Shown here piece by piece: positions 16,569 through 26,186 of a stretch of DNA of 64,000 nt. Made by a program: the position numbers and the translations under genes. The notes under the pieces are model-generated. The model ran no database searches, was not told the DNA's origin, and saw only the letters and a list, made by a program, of their open reading frames with translations. How positions within the stretch are numbered: position 1 is the first letter of the stretch; every line of letters begins with the position of its first letter. This DNA comes from Agarilytica sp045430305 (lineage in GTDB: Bacteria > Pseudomonadota > Gammaproteobacteria > Pseudomonadales > Cellvibrionaceae): assembly GCA_045430305.1 (NCBI GenBank), contig JAILXW010000003.1, forward strand, positions 310,001 through 374,000. Direction: 5' to 3'.

Positions 16569-17803
16569 TACTGCTTCTCCTTCAACTTGAGATTGGCCTG
16601 GTAAATTTCACCTTGACGACTTGTACGTGGCGAACCGGACTCTAAGCCTGTTTCTGCCAATAACTCACGAAAACGCCCAAGCTCACTCAAACCTTTAACT
16701 TCAATATTTACCTGTAATTCTCGCTGCTCGCCGCTATAGCGGAAGTTAGATACTTGAATATCTTCCTGTTGTGTCATCGCTTTAGTTAAACCGGTAAGCA
16801 TCGGCACCAAGTTGCTAGGCTCACCCAGTGATGCCCCACCTTGGTTTTTAAGAATATTTTCAAGACGGTTTTCTTCGTCGCCTTTGCGTCCATTCGGTAC
16901 CGCTTGTAAATATACGGTTTGAATTTGCTCACGAATGTTTTTGCCTTCGCTTTTCGCATCAAGATAAGCGGCAAAATTAACGATTAACGACAACACAAAT
17001 GCCGCCGCCGCCACATAGGCGGATTTTTGCCATACACGCCACCAACGGGCAAAAGGCAACTGGCGAGCAAAACCGCCACTGCGTAGATTTAACGAATTTG
17101 TTAGCGCTGATGCGTCAATACAATCCCAATAAAAGCCTTCGCTTTCTTTTATGCTGATTGTTGCATCTTGCAACCACGACTCGGGCAAGCAGCTGCGCAA
17201 AATAGATAACGCCTCTTCTGATTCTGCAACCAAATTTAATTCACTATCACTAATGTTTAAATCTTCTGCCAAGCTTGCCAAAATCATGGGTGCAATATTA
17301 ATTTCAACAGCGAAGCCCAAGCCTTCACCAAACTTGGCAATCACTAACTCACCGTCTAGAACAATTGTCCCTGCACCCTCTGCCAAATTGAGCAAAGCAA
17401 ATTCAGGAAGTACGTTAAGCACCTCTTTGCTGACCAGTTCAATTTCTTCAAGCAACTCAGAAAATTCATCGTTGTGCATATAAAACAAATTGACTCGGTC
17501 ATTTTCAACCTGGCCAAAACAAAAATGCAAATCTTCAACTGGGTCGATGATTTCTTCTTCCATTTCAAAAGGAAGAAGCTTTGCCAAATGTTTTTTCTCG
17601 GTACCATCTACCGAAACATTGCGCGCAACTACTTTTGCACCAGGCACAACCAAACACACCGGCGTGGAAATACTCGGCAGCAACTCTGCTAGCAGCTCTA
17701 ACGTACCCGCGTGAATTTCATCGTCCCACGAGCCATCAGCCAACTGCTTGCGCCACTGCCAGTGATTTTCATTTATCTGTCGAACAAAGAGTCGTTCTAT
17801 CAC
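16568..17803 (-). CDS. gspL: Type II secretion protein GspL
   Basis: 411 residues: an actin-like cytoplasmic domain (about 1-245) that in the family binds the N-terminus of GspE, a membrane helix (about 261-281, SAYVAAAAFVLSLIVNFAAYL) and a periplasmic ferredoxin-like domain (about 330-410). It sits 52 bases after gspK and overlaps gspM by one base. GspL recruits the ATPase to the platform. Confidence 0.9.
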   Translation of the reverse strand: MIERLFVRQINENHWQWRKQLADGSWDDEIHAGTLELLAELLPSISTPVCLVVPGAKVVARNVSVDGTEKKHLAKLLPFEMEEEIIDPVEDLHFCFGQVENDRVNLFYMHNDEFSELLEEIELVSKEVLNVLPEFALLNLAEGAGTIVLDGELVIAKFGEGLGFAVEINIAPMILASLAEDLNISDSELNLVAESEEALSILRSCLPESWLQDATISIKESEGFYWDCIDASALTNSLNLRSGGFARQLPFARWWRVWQKSAYVAAAAFVLSLIVNFAAYLDAKSEGKNIREQIQTVYLQAVPNGRKGDEENRLENILKNQGGASLGEPSNLVPMLTGLTKAMTQQEDIQVSNFRYSGEQRELQVNIEVKGLSELGRFRELLAETGLESGSPRTSRQGEIYQANLKLKEKQ

Positions 17804-17855
17804 GTTCTTTCTCGTTTTATTTAGTTAGTTCTTGTTAACTACTGCTTTAAATACA

Positions 17856-19118
17856 CTAAAAATTCGCATCAGTACGGCGGATGACTTTTAGCTCGATGTC
17901 ACCTTGCTGGGCAGCACCCTGACCTGGGTTTTGGCCCTGCCCTTGCTGGTCACCACCTTCACGTTTAATCAGACTTTTACCCTTGCGCACATAATCTTCA
18001 CCAATCAACACCGTACTTTCTAAAATAAAATATTTACTTTGAGCTATTTCGAATAATTCAGTATTCAAACCAAAACCCTGACCGCCCTGAGTCCAGTCGT
18101 AGGGTAAATCTGGATTGCTCACAAGATCTTGCCAGTCGTAAAACTCATTTGAACGTATAAAGTTTTCCAAACCGCTACCGCCTGCGCCAGCCTCAGCATC
18201 AACTCCAGTCTCAACATCCTGATTTTGCGAATCAGAATTTTCACTCATAGCAATTGGACTTAAATCGCAATTGCTCACTAAATCATTCTGTTTCTCTTCT
18301 GCCCTTAAAGCTCTTAAAACCGGCTCTTTGGCATTATTGAGGTTAATCTTGCTTACTTCTGCCGTTGGCAGGGCAATTACATAATCTGCCAACTGGTTAT
18401 AAAGCTGTGGCAACATGCCTTTTATTAATAGCAATTCACTAACACTGGCCATTTCACCATTTTTTATCGCCACCGGAGGTTCAAGCTGATCGTAGTATTC
18501 TGACTCTACACCACCAAACCCACGCCGATTCGAATCTTCGTCCAGCCAATCGATCACCGCCTCGGTAATTTCTTGTGCTTGTTGCTGGTTCAAATAAAGC
18601 GCTTCACCGTCTAAACCAATATTAAAAGTCTGCAACAAACGAATAAATACGCGCTGTGCATCCGTATAGTCATCACAAGCACTGCCGGAGGGCTTGCAGT
18701 TACCACTGTTGTCTCTCGCCCCATCGTTTGGGCAAGCACCCGAGGCTTGCACCATCATGTTCATATTAAAGCGACCTTGGGCGTCCTCAATTACACCCTC
18801 TATTGCGCCATGATCGGTCGGAAATTGCGTTGGCTGCGCCCAGTCTTCGCCTTGGTGATCTGCCTTCTGCGTATCTGCGTTATCTTGGTCTTCACGCAAA
18901 ACAATCATCGCCAACTGTTCTGCACCTTCGATATATGCCCGCGCCTGTATACCGGCCCAACGGTTACCACTGCGCGAGGTGCTCAACTCAAATCGCCAGC
19001 TAATTTCTGTTGCTACAATAGCGATCAAGGTCACGATCATCATTGCCAAAATGAGAGCAACACCCTGTTGCGATTTTGGTTTGGCAATTCTTGATAACAG
19101 CTGTGCTTGCGAAGACAT
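17856..19118 (-). CDS. gspK: Type II secretion minor pseudopilin GspK
   Basis: 420 residues. Prepilin-type start QQG-VALILAMM, cut after Gly19, followed by a hydrophobic helix. The first residue after Glu-type position differs from other pseudopilins, as is normal for GspK. The large globular domain contains the family's DWLDEDSNRRGFGGVESEYY and Cys pairs. GspK caps the pseudopilus tip with GspI and GspJ. The C-terminal end is Gln/Gly-rich (QQGQGQNPGQGAAQQGD), unusual low complexity. It starts 5 bases after gspJ ends. Confidence 0.92.
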   Translation of the reverse strand: MSSQAQLLSRIAKPKSQQGVALILAMMIVTLIAIVATEISWRFELSTSRSGNRWAGIQARAYIEGAEQLAMIVLREDQDNADTQKADHQGEDWAQPTQFPTDHGAIEGVIEDAQGRFNMNMMVQASGACPNDGARDNSGNCKPSGSACDDYTDAQRVFIRLLQTFNIGLDGEALYLNQQQAQEITEAVIDWLDEDSNRRGFGGVESEYYDQLEPPVAIKNGEMASVSELLLIKGMLPQLYNQLADYVIALPTAEVSKINLNNAKEPVLRALRAEEKQNDLVSNCDLSPIAMSENSDSQNQDVETGVDAEAGAGGSGLENFIRSNEFYDWQDLVSNPDLPYDWTQGGQGFGLNTELFEIAQSKYFILESTVLIGEDYVRKGKSLIKREGGDQQGQGQNPGQGAAQQGDIELKVIRRTDANF

Positions 19119-19123
19119 TTTTA

Positions 19124-19825
19124 TTAAACGCCTTCAAGTATCGAGTACAGTCGCACAATCTCGTACTCTCGGTCGAGCAACTTTAATTTCACTTCAATGG
19201 CATGCGGCATGGAAATATTATTCGCGCCCCCTGCATTCACACCTGAAGGCCATGATTCTACCCATGGCCCAGCGGTATACGAACTCGCCTGATTACTTAG
19301 AATGCGCACTTCAACACGCTCTACGCCATCTGCTATTTTTTGGTGTCGCGCCTCTTCTTGATCTGTTTGAGCCAAGTTGTACCAAACATCGCGCCATAAT
19401 GTTTCTTCTTCTACGCGATAACCTACACGAATCATTTCTGAACGAATCAGGTTTAACGGATTAGCATGACCCCCTCGCAACATTGTCATCCAGTATTCGC
19501 CTTCGTTGTTACCTAACACCAATGGCGGAATAGCATTTCCTGCTCCGTAACCCGGTGGCGAAATTGATTGGTTCACGATATTGCGTAGATCCGCCTCTAA
19601 TAAAGTCCAGGCTCTGTCAACACGGGCTAAATCAGCCAAATGCTCTTCCACGACATCTTTGGACCGTACGGTGGTATCTAAAGCCTGATAGGAAATAACG
19701 CCAATCAGGGCCATGATGATTACCGCCACCATCACTTCTATCAATGTCAAACCTTGTGAATATTTTTTTGTTTTAATACTCACAAAGTTTTTTCTATTTC
19801 TGCCACAACTCGGGTTTTTATTCAT
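19124..19825 (-). CDS. gspJ: Type II secretion minor pseudopilin GspJ
   Basis: 233 residues. Prepilin cleavage motif SQG-LTLIEVMVAVIIM with the cut after Gly25 and the conserved Glu five residues later. The leader is unusually long and basic; internal starts would give a more standard leader. The globular part holds WTLLEADLRNIVNQ and YWMTMLRGG, usual for GspJ. It overlaps gspI by 8 bases. Part of the pseudopilus tip. Confidence 0.92.
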   Translation of the reverse strand: MNKNPSCGRNRKNFVSIKTKKYSQGLTLIEVMVAVIIMALIGVISYQALDTTVRSKDVVEEHLADLARVDRAWTLLEADLRNIVNQSISPPGYGAGNAIPPLVLGNNEGEYWMTMLRGGHANPLNLIRSEMIRVGYRVEEETLWRDVWYNLAQTDQEEARHQKIADGVERVEVRILSNQASSYTAGPWVESWPSGVNAGGANNISMPHAIEVKLKLLDREYEIVRLYSILEGV

Positions 19826-20201
19826 TTAAAAAACCCGACAAATTAGCCAACGGCGAGTCTTCATCTAGACCCACCGATATTTCCATACGGTACATTTTCG
19901 GCACATCCGTTTCTTGGATTTCAATTTTCCAATGCCAGTCGTGCCCTAGAAACTCTTCTGTGTCTTGTTGTTTGCGTTTTTTAACAACATTACGCTCAAG
20001 TTTCTGTCGTATTGCCATTTCTTGTCGCTTATTTTCGGCCAACCAATAAGCATAGGTTTTTTTGGTAATGTGGTCAGTATCGTCGAGAATCGCCTGCATA
20101 CGCAGCAACATCGCCGGCAGGGCCATACCCACAATCACAAGCGCAATTAACACTTCGATCAAAGTAAAACCGCGCGACTTTGAAAGCTTTTTCTTTATCA
20201 A
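19818..20201 (-). CDS. gspI: Type II secretion minor pseudopilin GspI
   Basis: 127 residues. Leader MIKKKLSKSRG cut before FTLIEVLIALVIVGMA, with the conserved Glu. The rest matches GspI in size and in the segment YWLAENKRQEMAIRQ. The ATG overlaps the gspH stop by 4 bases. GspI nucleates the tip complex with GspJ and GspK. Confidence 0.92.
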   Translation of the reverse strand: MIKKKLSKSRGFTLIEVLIALVIVGMALPAMLLRMQAILDDTDHITKKTYAYWLAENKRQEMAIRQKLERNVVKKRKQQDTEEFLGHDWHWKIEIQETDVPKMYRMEISVGLDEDSPLANLSGFLNE

Positions 20202-20773
20202 TTAAAAGCCTCCTCTTGCTCGCGCTGCTCCTGCCGCTCTTTCCACACCACTTCACCCCAGACATCCACCATAACGGTTTGTGTTTGTTCAAACACTTCG
20301 TCGTGAACAAATTCAATTTCAAAGGGTGTCACTTCGCCTGTCGAATAAAAATATAAAATCGGTTCTCGCACTTCGGGCGCATCTTCATATTTCCATTCTT
20401 GCTCATCGATAAATACATTCAACTCGATAGCATTGTCTATTTCTACTGCAGGCACATCCGTTAACTCAACAAAACCTTCACCTGTAAGCTTTTGCCAACT
20501 GTAACGCCAGCCTTGCTCTAACGGGTCGTCTCGCCACTCTGGAGGCTCTAACTTTAAGCCGATTGGCTCGCCTGAGAGTATCGACAATTCAGAAATATGG
20601 TTCGCAATGACCGAAAACTTTTCAACGGTTTTTTTTAGTTCTTCGTCGGGGCTTTTCAGATTAAAAAAAACTGAAACACCTCCAACGATAAAACCGACCA
20701 CAAATAGCACTGTGAGAATTTCGATTAAGGTAAAACCCTGCTGTGTTTTACCTGCGCTCGAGTGCTTCGCCAC
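20198..20773 (-). CDS. gspH: Type II secretion minor pseudopilin GspH
   Basis: About 191 residues from the GTG at 20771-20773, with leader ending TQQG before FTLIEILTVLFVVGF. The frame extends up to a TTG at 20833, but that adds 20 basic residues and overlaps gspG. AAGAGG lies 12 bases before the chosen GTG. The globular domain contains GLKLEPPEWRDDPLEQGWRY. GspH joins the minor-pseudopilin tip to the GspG fibre. Confidence 0.88.
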   Translation of the reverse strand: MAKHSSAGKTQQGFTLIEILTVLFVVGFIVGGVSVFFNLKSPDEELKKTVEKFSVIANHISELSILSGEPIGLKLEPPEWRDDPLEQGWRYSWQKLTGEGFVELTDVPAVEIDNAIELNVFIDEQEWKYEDAPEVREPILYFYSTGEVTPFEIEFVHDEVFEQTQTVMVDVWGEVVWKERQEQREQEEAFN

Positions 20774-20808
20774 CTTTATTTGCGACCTCTTCTTACGTTG
20801 CTTTCGAT

Positions 20809-21243
20809 TTATTCGCCGCCTGCTTTGTCCCAATTGGTAATATCTGCATATTCATCGGCACCGCCACGCACACCATCGGCACCCAAGGTATAAATAACGT
20901 AGGGCTTGCCATCGCCGGGGCTTTCATACAGGTATTCGCTACCCCATGGATCAACGGGCAACTCTGGTAGGTAGCCATCTTTACGCCAATTTTTAGGCAC
21001 CGGATCGGAGCTTGGCGCAGACACTAAAGCTTCTAAGCCTTGATCAGAACTTGGGTAAACAAAGTTGTCTAGCTTGTACATCTTCAAAGAGGTTTCAATC
21101 GCTTTGAAATCATTTTGTACAACTTTGTCTTGCGCTTGACCGAGCGCACCGATGACTTGCGGGCCAATTGCCGCAGCCAATAAACCAATGATGACAACCA
21201 CCACCATAATTTCGATAAGTGTCATACCCTGTTGTTTTTTCAT
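20809..21243 (-). CDS. gspG: Type II secretion major pseudopilin GspG
   Basis: 144 residues. Leader MKKQQG cut before MTLIEIMVVVVIIGLLAA. The C-terminal domain contains YKLDNFVYPSSDQGLEALV and a calcium-site region with DGVRGGADEYADITNW, as in the major pseudopilin that forms the T2SS piston. AGACTC-type upstream sequence gives only a weak ribosome binding site (GGGAGACTC before the ATG). It follows gspF by 53 bases and precedes gspH. Confidence 0.95.
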   Translation of the reverse strand: MKKQQGMTLIEIMVVVVIIGLLAAAIGPQVIGALGQAQDKVVQNDFKAIETSLKMYKLDNFVYPSSDQGLEALVSAPSSDPVPKNWRKDGYLPELPVDPWGSEYLYESPGDGKPYVIYTLGADGVRGGADEYADITNWDKAGGE

Positions 21244-21296
21244 TTTGAGTCTCCCGTAAAATTAAATTCGTATTTTTATGTTTTTACCAACTGGCC

Positions 21297-22550
21297 TTAA
21301 CCAACCATTTGGTTCATATTGAAAATCGGCAGCAAAATTGCCATCACAATAGCCGTTACCGTACCACCCATAAAAAGAATCATTGCGGGCTCCATCAAGC
21401 CCATCATGGTGTTTATGGAAAATTCTAATTCGCGTTCCTGATTGCGCGCCGCATGAAGTAACTGCTCAGAAAGTTTGCCGTTGGCTTCACCAGAAGCCAC
21501 CATTTGCACAAGCAAAGGAGGAAAAACTTGCACCTGGTCGAGCGCCTTAGCAAAACTGCTACCCTCTTGCACTGACATTGCGACGTCTGCCGAAGCCTTT
21601 TGTAATTCCATATTCGACAATACTTGTGCGGCGATACGTAAGGCCTCTAGCAGAGGCACACCACTATTAACCAACAAACCTAGAGTACTCGCATAACGCG
21701 CCGATTCGGTTTGCAAAATCAAGTTGCCAAACAAAGGAAATTTCAGTGTTAACTTATGCCACTGCCTTCGTCGCGCCGGCTGGCTAATCAGCCATTTGAA
21801 TAAAACCGCCAAGCCGGCAATAGCAATCAATACAAAAAGCCCGTAATTCACTAAAAAATTACTTGAAGCAATCAAAGCTTTAGTAATACCAGGCAGTTCC
21901 ATATCGCTGCGATCAAACATGGAGATGAGATTGGGTACTACTTTTACCATCATCACCGTTACAACTGACACACACACAAGCAACATCACGATGGGGTAGA
22001 TCATCGCTGACTTTAGTTTTTGTTTAGTTTCTTGTGCGGTTTCGGTGTAATCCGCCAAGCGATCAAGCACTGGCCCGAGAAAGCCCGATGATTCACCCGC
22101 GCGAATCATGGCGCGGTATAAATTATCGAACACTCGCGGCATTTCACCCATGGCGTGAGCTAGGCTTAAACCTTCGAGTACACGCGAGCGTATTTGCAAT
22201 ACGATAGTTTTCACGTTTGGTTTACGACTTTGCTTCGCCGCTGCGGCGAGTACCTCATCTAAAGGCAAGCCAGACTGGACTAAGGACGAAAGCTGACGCG
22301 TGACCAGAGAGACATCGCGATGCCCCATAGTTGGCCCACCCAAGGAGCTGAAAGACAGGCTAAACCCAGCCTTGCCACCACCTTTGGCACCGGGTTGATT
22401 TTTGAAAGGTTTACGCGAAGATTTAACATCTAAAGGTTTGAGCGAGCGCCCACGCAATTGACTGCGGATATGGCGTTCAGAGTCCCCTTCTAGGACGCCC
22501 TTAACTTTTTTACCTTTGGCGTCGAGCGCGGTATATGTATATGCAGCCAT
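21297..22550 (-). CDS. gspF: Type II secretion inner-membrane platform protein GspF
   Basis: 417 residues with the two tandem T2SSF helical domains (about 85-205 and 288-410) and three membrane helices. The motif GSDS-type start is replaced by TYTALDAKGKKVKGVLEGDS, usual for the family. The second domain contains GVPLLEALRIAAQVLSN. A Gly/Lys-rich insert at about 45-65 (QPGAKGGGKAG) separates the N-terminal domain. GspF forms the platform centre under the pseudopilus. Confidence 0.95.
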   Translation of the reverse strand: MAAYTYTALDAKGKKVKGVLEGDSERHIRSQLRGRSLKPLDVKSSRKPFKNQPGAKGGGKAGFSLSFSSLGGPTMGHRDVSLVTRQLSSLVQSGLPLDEVLAAAAKQSRKPNVKTIVLQIRSRVLEGLSLAHAMGEMPRVFDNLYRAMIRAGESSGFLGPVLDRLADYTETAQETKQKLKSAMIYPIVMLLVCVSVVTVMMVKVVPNLISMFDRSDMELPGITKALIASSNFLVNYGLFVLIAIAGLAVLFKWLISQPARRRQWHKLTLKFPLFGNLILQTESARYASTLGLLVNSGVPLLEALRIAAQVLSNMELQKASADVAMSVQEGSSFAKALDQVQVFPPLLVQMVASGEANGKLSEQLLHAARNQERELEFSINTMMGLMEPAMILFMGGTVTAIVMAILLPIFNMNQMVG

Positions 22551-22569
22551 AGCAGCCTAGTGTCACCCT

Positions 22570-24171
22570 TTAGGTCGTGGCGGTAACCCGCAGCACTTCT
22601 TCCACACTGGTAACACCCTCGAGCACTTTTTCGCGCCCGTTTCCGTCGATAGATTTACTGATTTTGCGCGCGTGCGCGAGCATTTTTTGCTCGCCAGCAC
22701 CCTCGTGAATCAATAGTCGTAGACCATCGTCGATAGGTATCAGTTCGTAAATCCCGGTTCGACCACGGTAACCCGTTTGGTTGCATTCATCGCAACCTAC
22801 GGGCGCAAACACTTCAGCGCCTTCAGGAATACCTAATCGTTGGGATTCAGATGCGGTAGTACGATGCGCCTGCTTACAGCTAGGGCACAACAATCGAACA
22901 AGACGCTGCGCCATCAAAGCTTCTAGGCTCGAAGACAAGAGAAAGGGTTCAACACCCATATCATGCAAGCGTGTAACCGCACCAATAGCAGTATTGGTGT
23001 GCAAAGTTGAAAGTACCAAGTGACCTGTAAGTGACGCCTGCACGGCAATACTTGCTGTCTCTTGGTCGCGAATTTCACCGATCATGACAACGTCTGGATC
23101 CTGACGCAAAATAGCGCGCAAACCCGCGGCGAAGGTCATATCGACTTTGGAATTCACTTGGGTTTGCCCAATGCCCGGCAAAATGTATTCGATGGGGTCT
23201 TCCACCGTCATAATGTTGCGTGCACGGGTATTTAAGAAGCTTAAACCCGAGTACAAACTGGTGGTTTTACCAGAACCGGTAGGGCCGGTAACCAGAATAA
23301 TGCCATGAGGTTTGCGCAATGCACTTTCGAAGCACTCTTGCACTTCGTTTGGCATGTTGAGCTGACCGAGTGAGAGCTGCCCCGCCGCTTGGTCAAGAAT
23401 ACGCAATACCACACGTTCGCCGTGCGCCGAAGGCAGTGTAGAAACACGAATATCCACCGCGTGACCGGCAATCTTTACCGAGATACGACCATCTTGCGGC
23501 ACACGCTTTTCAGCAATATCAAGACGCGCCATAACTTTAAGACGTGACACCAAAACCGGTGCTAGCACAGGCTTAGGAGAGAGCACTTCGGTAAGTACCC
23601 CATCGCGACGAAAACGAATGGAGACACGGTCTTCGTAGGGTTCAACATGAATATCTGAGGCTTTTTCTTGGATCGCCTGCGAGATCACCGCATTGATCAA
23701 GCGAATCACCGGGGCATCACCTTCGCCAGCGAGCAATTCGCCATCGTCGATGTCTTCCGCCAATTGCGAGAGATCCATTTCGGCACCCATGTCTTCTACC
23801 GCTTGCTGGGCTTCGCCGTCGCTACTTTGGTAAACCTGGGTGAGCTTGGATTTAAACTCGTCATCTTCGAGCTTCACCAACTGTAGCGGTTTACCGATAT
23901 AGCGACGTAACTCGATTAGCGTTTGGGCACTGACACTCGCCGTGTGAAGGATCATGCCATTATTAATCATGACACCATGATCTGAGGCGTAAGCAAAGGG
24001 CAAACGAGCGATTCGCTCGGCCGCCTCTTCCGCAGCAACCTCTCCGTCTAGCGCTTCTTCTGGCAGCCCACTTTCGAGATCCACATCGTCTAGGCCAGAC
24101 TCATTCAGACCTGCCCCGACAAAACCGGTGCTCAGTGACTCGTTCAGCGCATCATCAAACTCCGATGACAT
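22570..24171 (-). CDS. gspE: Type II secretion ATPase GspE
   Basis: 533 residues. Walker A GPTGSGKTT at 296-304, Asp box near 325 (TVEDPIEY), Walker B region VVMIGEIRD at 361-369, His box near 390, and a zinc-binding tetracysteine (Cys429, Cys432, Cys460, Cys463). An acidic N-terminal extension of about 50 residues precedes the usual N1E domain that docks on GspL. Its ATG shares one base with the gspD stop. It powers pseudopilus assembly from the cytoplasm. Confidence 0.97.
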   Translation of the reverse strand: MSSEFDDALNESLSTGFVGAGLNESGLDDVDLESGLPEEALDGEVAAEEAAERIARLPFAYASDHGVMINNGMILHTASVSAQTLIELRRYIGKPLQLVKLEDDEFKSKLTQVYQSSDGEAQQAVEDMGAEMDLSQLAEDIDDGELLAGEGDAPVIRLINAVISQAIQEKASDIHVEPYEDRVSIRFRRDGVLTEVLSPKPVLAPVLVSRLKVMARLDIAEKRVPQDGRISVKIAGHAVDIRVSTLPSAHGERVVLRILDQAAGQLSLGQLNMPNEVQECFESALRKPHGIILVTGPTGSGKTTSLYSGLSFLNTRARNIMTVEDPIEYILPGIGQTQVNSKVDMTFAAGLRAILRQDPDVVMIGEIRDQETASIAVQASLTGHLVLSTLHTNTAIGAVTRLHDMGVEPFLLSSSLEALMAQRLVRLLCPSCKQAHRTTASESQRLGIPEGAEVFAPVGCDECNQTGYRGRTGIYELIPIDDGLRLLIHEGAGEQKMLAHARKISKSIDGNGREKVLEGVTSVEEVLRVTATT

Positions 24172-26183
24172 TACTCTTCACCTTTCTCGTCATTTTCGCC
24201 GTCATAAGCACTCGCAGGAAGCGTCTTGGCGTCAAGTTCGGGGAAATCTTTTAACTCCGGAATATATTCATCGTTCAAAAGGTGCAAACCTTCAAGCCGG
24301 AAGTCATTTTGAACCTCCTGAATCATTCGGTATTTCTCTGCAGTGGCACCATAGAGGGTCTCGTCGTCACGAATGATCTTCGCGCGCAAGAACACCATCA
24401 AATTGCCTTTGCTGTAGTCGGTTTTCTGGAACTTGAAAAAATGACCAAGCAGAGGGATGGAACCAAGAATTGGCACGCGCTGTTCGCTGTCCCTAACATC
24501 TTCACTTATCAAGCCACCCAGCACGATGGTTTCGCCATCGCTCGCCAACACCTGGGTACTAATGGTGCTTTCATTGGTAATCAAGTCAGCAGAGCCATCC
24601 ACCGCGCCCGACAAACTCGACACTTCTTGCGAAATATTGAGCAAAATCTTATTACCTTCGTTCACCTGAGGGGTAACGGTTAAGGTAATACCCACGTTTT
24701 CACGCTGAATCGTGGTGAAGGGGTTGGAAGGGTTACTTGAATTACCCGTAGATGAATAAGAGCCCGTGCGGAAAGGGACGTTTTTACCTACCGAGATAGT
24801 TGCTTCTTGATTGTCCATGGTCAACAAAGAAGGCGTAGACAGAATGTTGGCCTTTGAACTACCACGTAACGCTGAAAGAATTGCGGTAAACGCCTCTTTT
24901 CCATCGCTGGCAATACCAAGCGTTTGACCGGTAGAACTAAGAATTCCGCTAGCCAAGTTCGCAAGAGCGCTTGTGTCGTCGTCACCATCATCTTCGCCTT
25001 CTAGCAACCCAACAGCCGAGGGCAAACGCTGGCCATCATTAACACTGCCACCAAACACACCGTCTTGCTGATTAGAGAAGAGCCACTCCACCCCAACCTG
25101 AGCACCATCGCCCACTTTGATATCTGCAATAATCGCCTCAACTAAAACCTGAGCCCGGCGAATATCTAAACGAGCCACAACGGCAAGTAACGAATCTAGT
25201 AAGTCTTTTGGGGCGGTAATCAATAGCGCATTCGTGGCTTCGTCGGCCTCAACTGTCGCTTGTGAGGCTGGACCCCCTTTCGCCTTTCCGCCCGATGCCA
25301 CTTTCGACATATTCTGGACCACTTTAGACAATACCGTCGCCACCTCTTTTGCATCACCGTACTCTAGATACACCACCCGTACATTACCGGTCTGCTGCTG
25401 TGGCTGATCCAATTGCCATATAAGTTTTTTAGTTTTTGCGCGCTTAACGTCTTCACCCGTAAGCAATATCGCATTGTTGCGCGTGTCGGCGACCATCACC
25501 ATACGATTAGACTGCGGGCCTTGTTTTTGCTCCGGCCCTTGGATTTTTTCAAGCATTGCGACCATCGCGTCTGCGTCGGCATATTTCAGCTTAACCACTT
25601 CGGTAGTGGGTAGCGCTGCTTTGTCGATTTTGTCGATCACTTCTTTCATGCGCTCAATGTTGGCGCTGGTGTCGGTGATCACGATTGCGTTACTGGGGTC
25701 GTAAGCCGCAAGGTGCGAGTTCTGAGGCACCAACGGACGCAAAACAGGAATCACTTTTGCCGCCGCAATGTTTTTCAGCTGAATCACCTGGGTAATAAAT
25801 TCACTATCATCCGTCGCATTGTTTTTGTTGACGGAAGTCGGCGAGGTGCGCGCATCTTTGATAGGCACAATGCGAACGATATCGCCCACTTCTACCACGG
25901 TGTAGTCGCTGATTTCGAGCACGGAACGAAATAGTGCGTAGAGCTCTCTTTCTGTCAACGCATCATTGGACATAATCTTGATACGGCCTTTAACGCGCGG
26001 ATCAATAACCATTGTTTTACCGGTAATTTCAGCCACGAATTTAATGACTTCGAGAATATCCGAATCATTAAATTGCACGGTGTAGGTCGGCTCCCTCGAC
26101 ACCTTATTGCTCTGCGCGATAGCCGTTGTAGTCGACGCCAAGATCGACACTGCCACTACTGCGGCGAGAAGTTGCTTCAACAC
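24171..26183 (-). CDS. gspD: Type II secretion secretin GspD
   Basis: 670 residues: signal peptide (to about 23, cut after ...TTAIA), N0 domain with TYTVQFNDSDILEVIKFVAE, three N-domain repeats (about 130-350), and the secretin barrel from about 370 with VGKNVPFRTGSYSSTGNSSN and ETIVLGGLISEDV. The C-terminus, about 70 residues after the barrel, is acidic and may be the pilotin-binding S domain. No pilotin gene (gspS) is in the window. Starts 3 bases after gspC ends. Confidence 0.97.
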   Translation of the reverse strand: MLKQLLAAVVAVSILASTTTAIAQSNKVSREPTYTVQFNDSDILEVIKFVAEITGKTMVIDPRVKGRIKIMSNDALTERELYALFRSVLEISDYTVVEVGDIVRIVPIKDARTSPTSVNKNNATDDSEFITQVIQLKNIAAAKVIPVLRPLVPQNSHLAAYDPSNAIVITDTSANIERMKEVIDKIDKAALPTTEVVKLKYADADAMVAMLEKIQGPEQKQGPQSNRMVMVADTRNNAILLTGEDVKRAKTKKLIWQLDQPQQQTGNVRVVYLEYGDAKEVATVLSKVVQNMSKVASGGKAKGGPASQATVEADEATNALLITAPKDLLDSLLAVVARLDIRRAQVLVEAIIADIKVGDGAQVGVEWLFSNQQDGVFGGSVNDGQRLPSAVGLLEGEDDGDDDTSALANLASGILSSTGQTLGIASDGKEAFTAILSALRGSSKANILSTPSLLTMDNQEATISVGKNVPFRTGSYSSTGNSSNPSNPFTTIQRENVGITLTVTPQVNEGNKILLNISQEVSSLSGAVDGSADLITNESTISTQVLASDGETIVLGGLISEDVRDSEQRVPILGSIPLLGHFFKFQKTDYSKGNLMVFLRAKIIRDDETLYGATAEKYRMIQEVQNDFRLEGLHLLNDEYIPELKDFPELDAKTLPASAYDGENDEKGEE

Positions 26184-26186
26184 GTT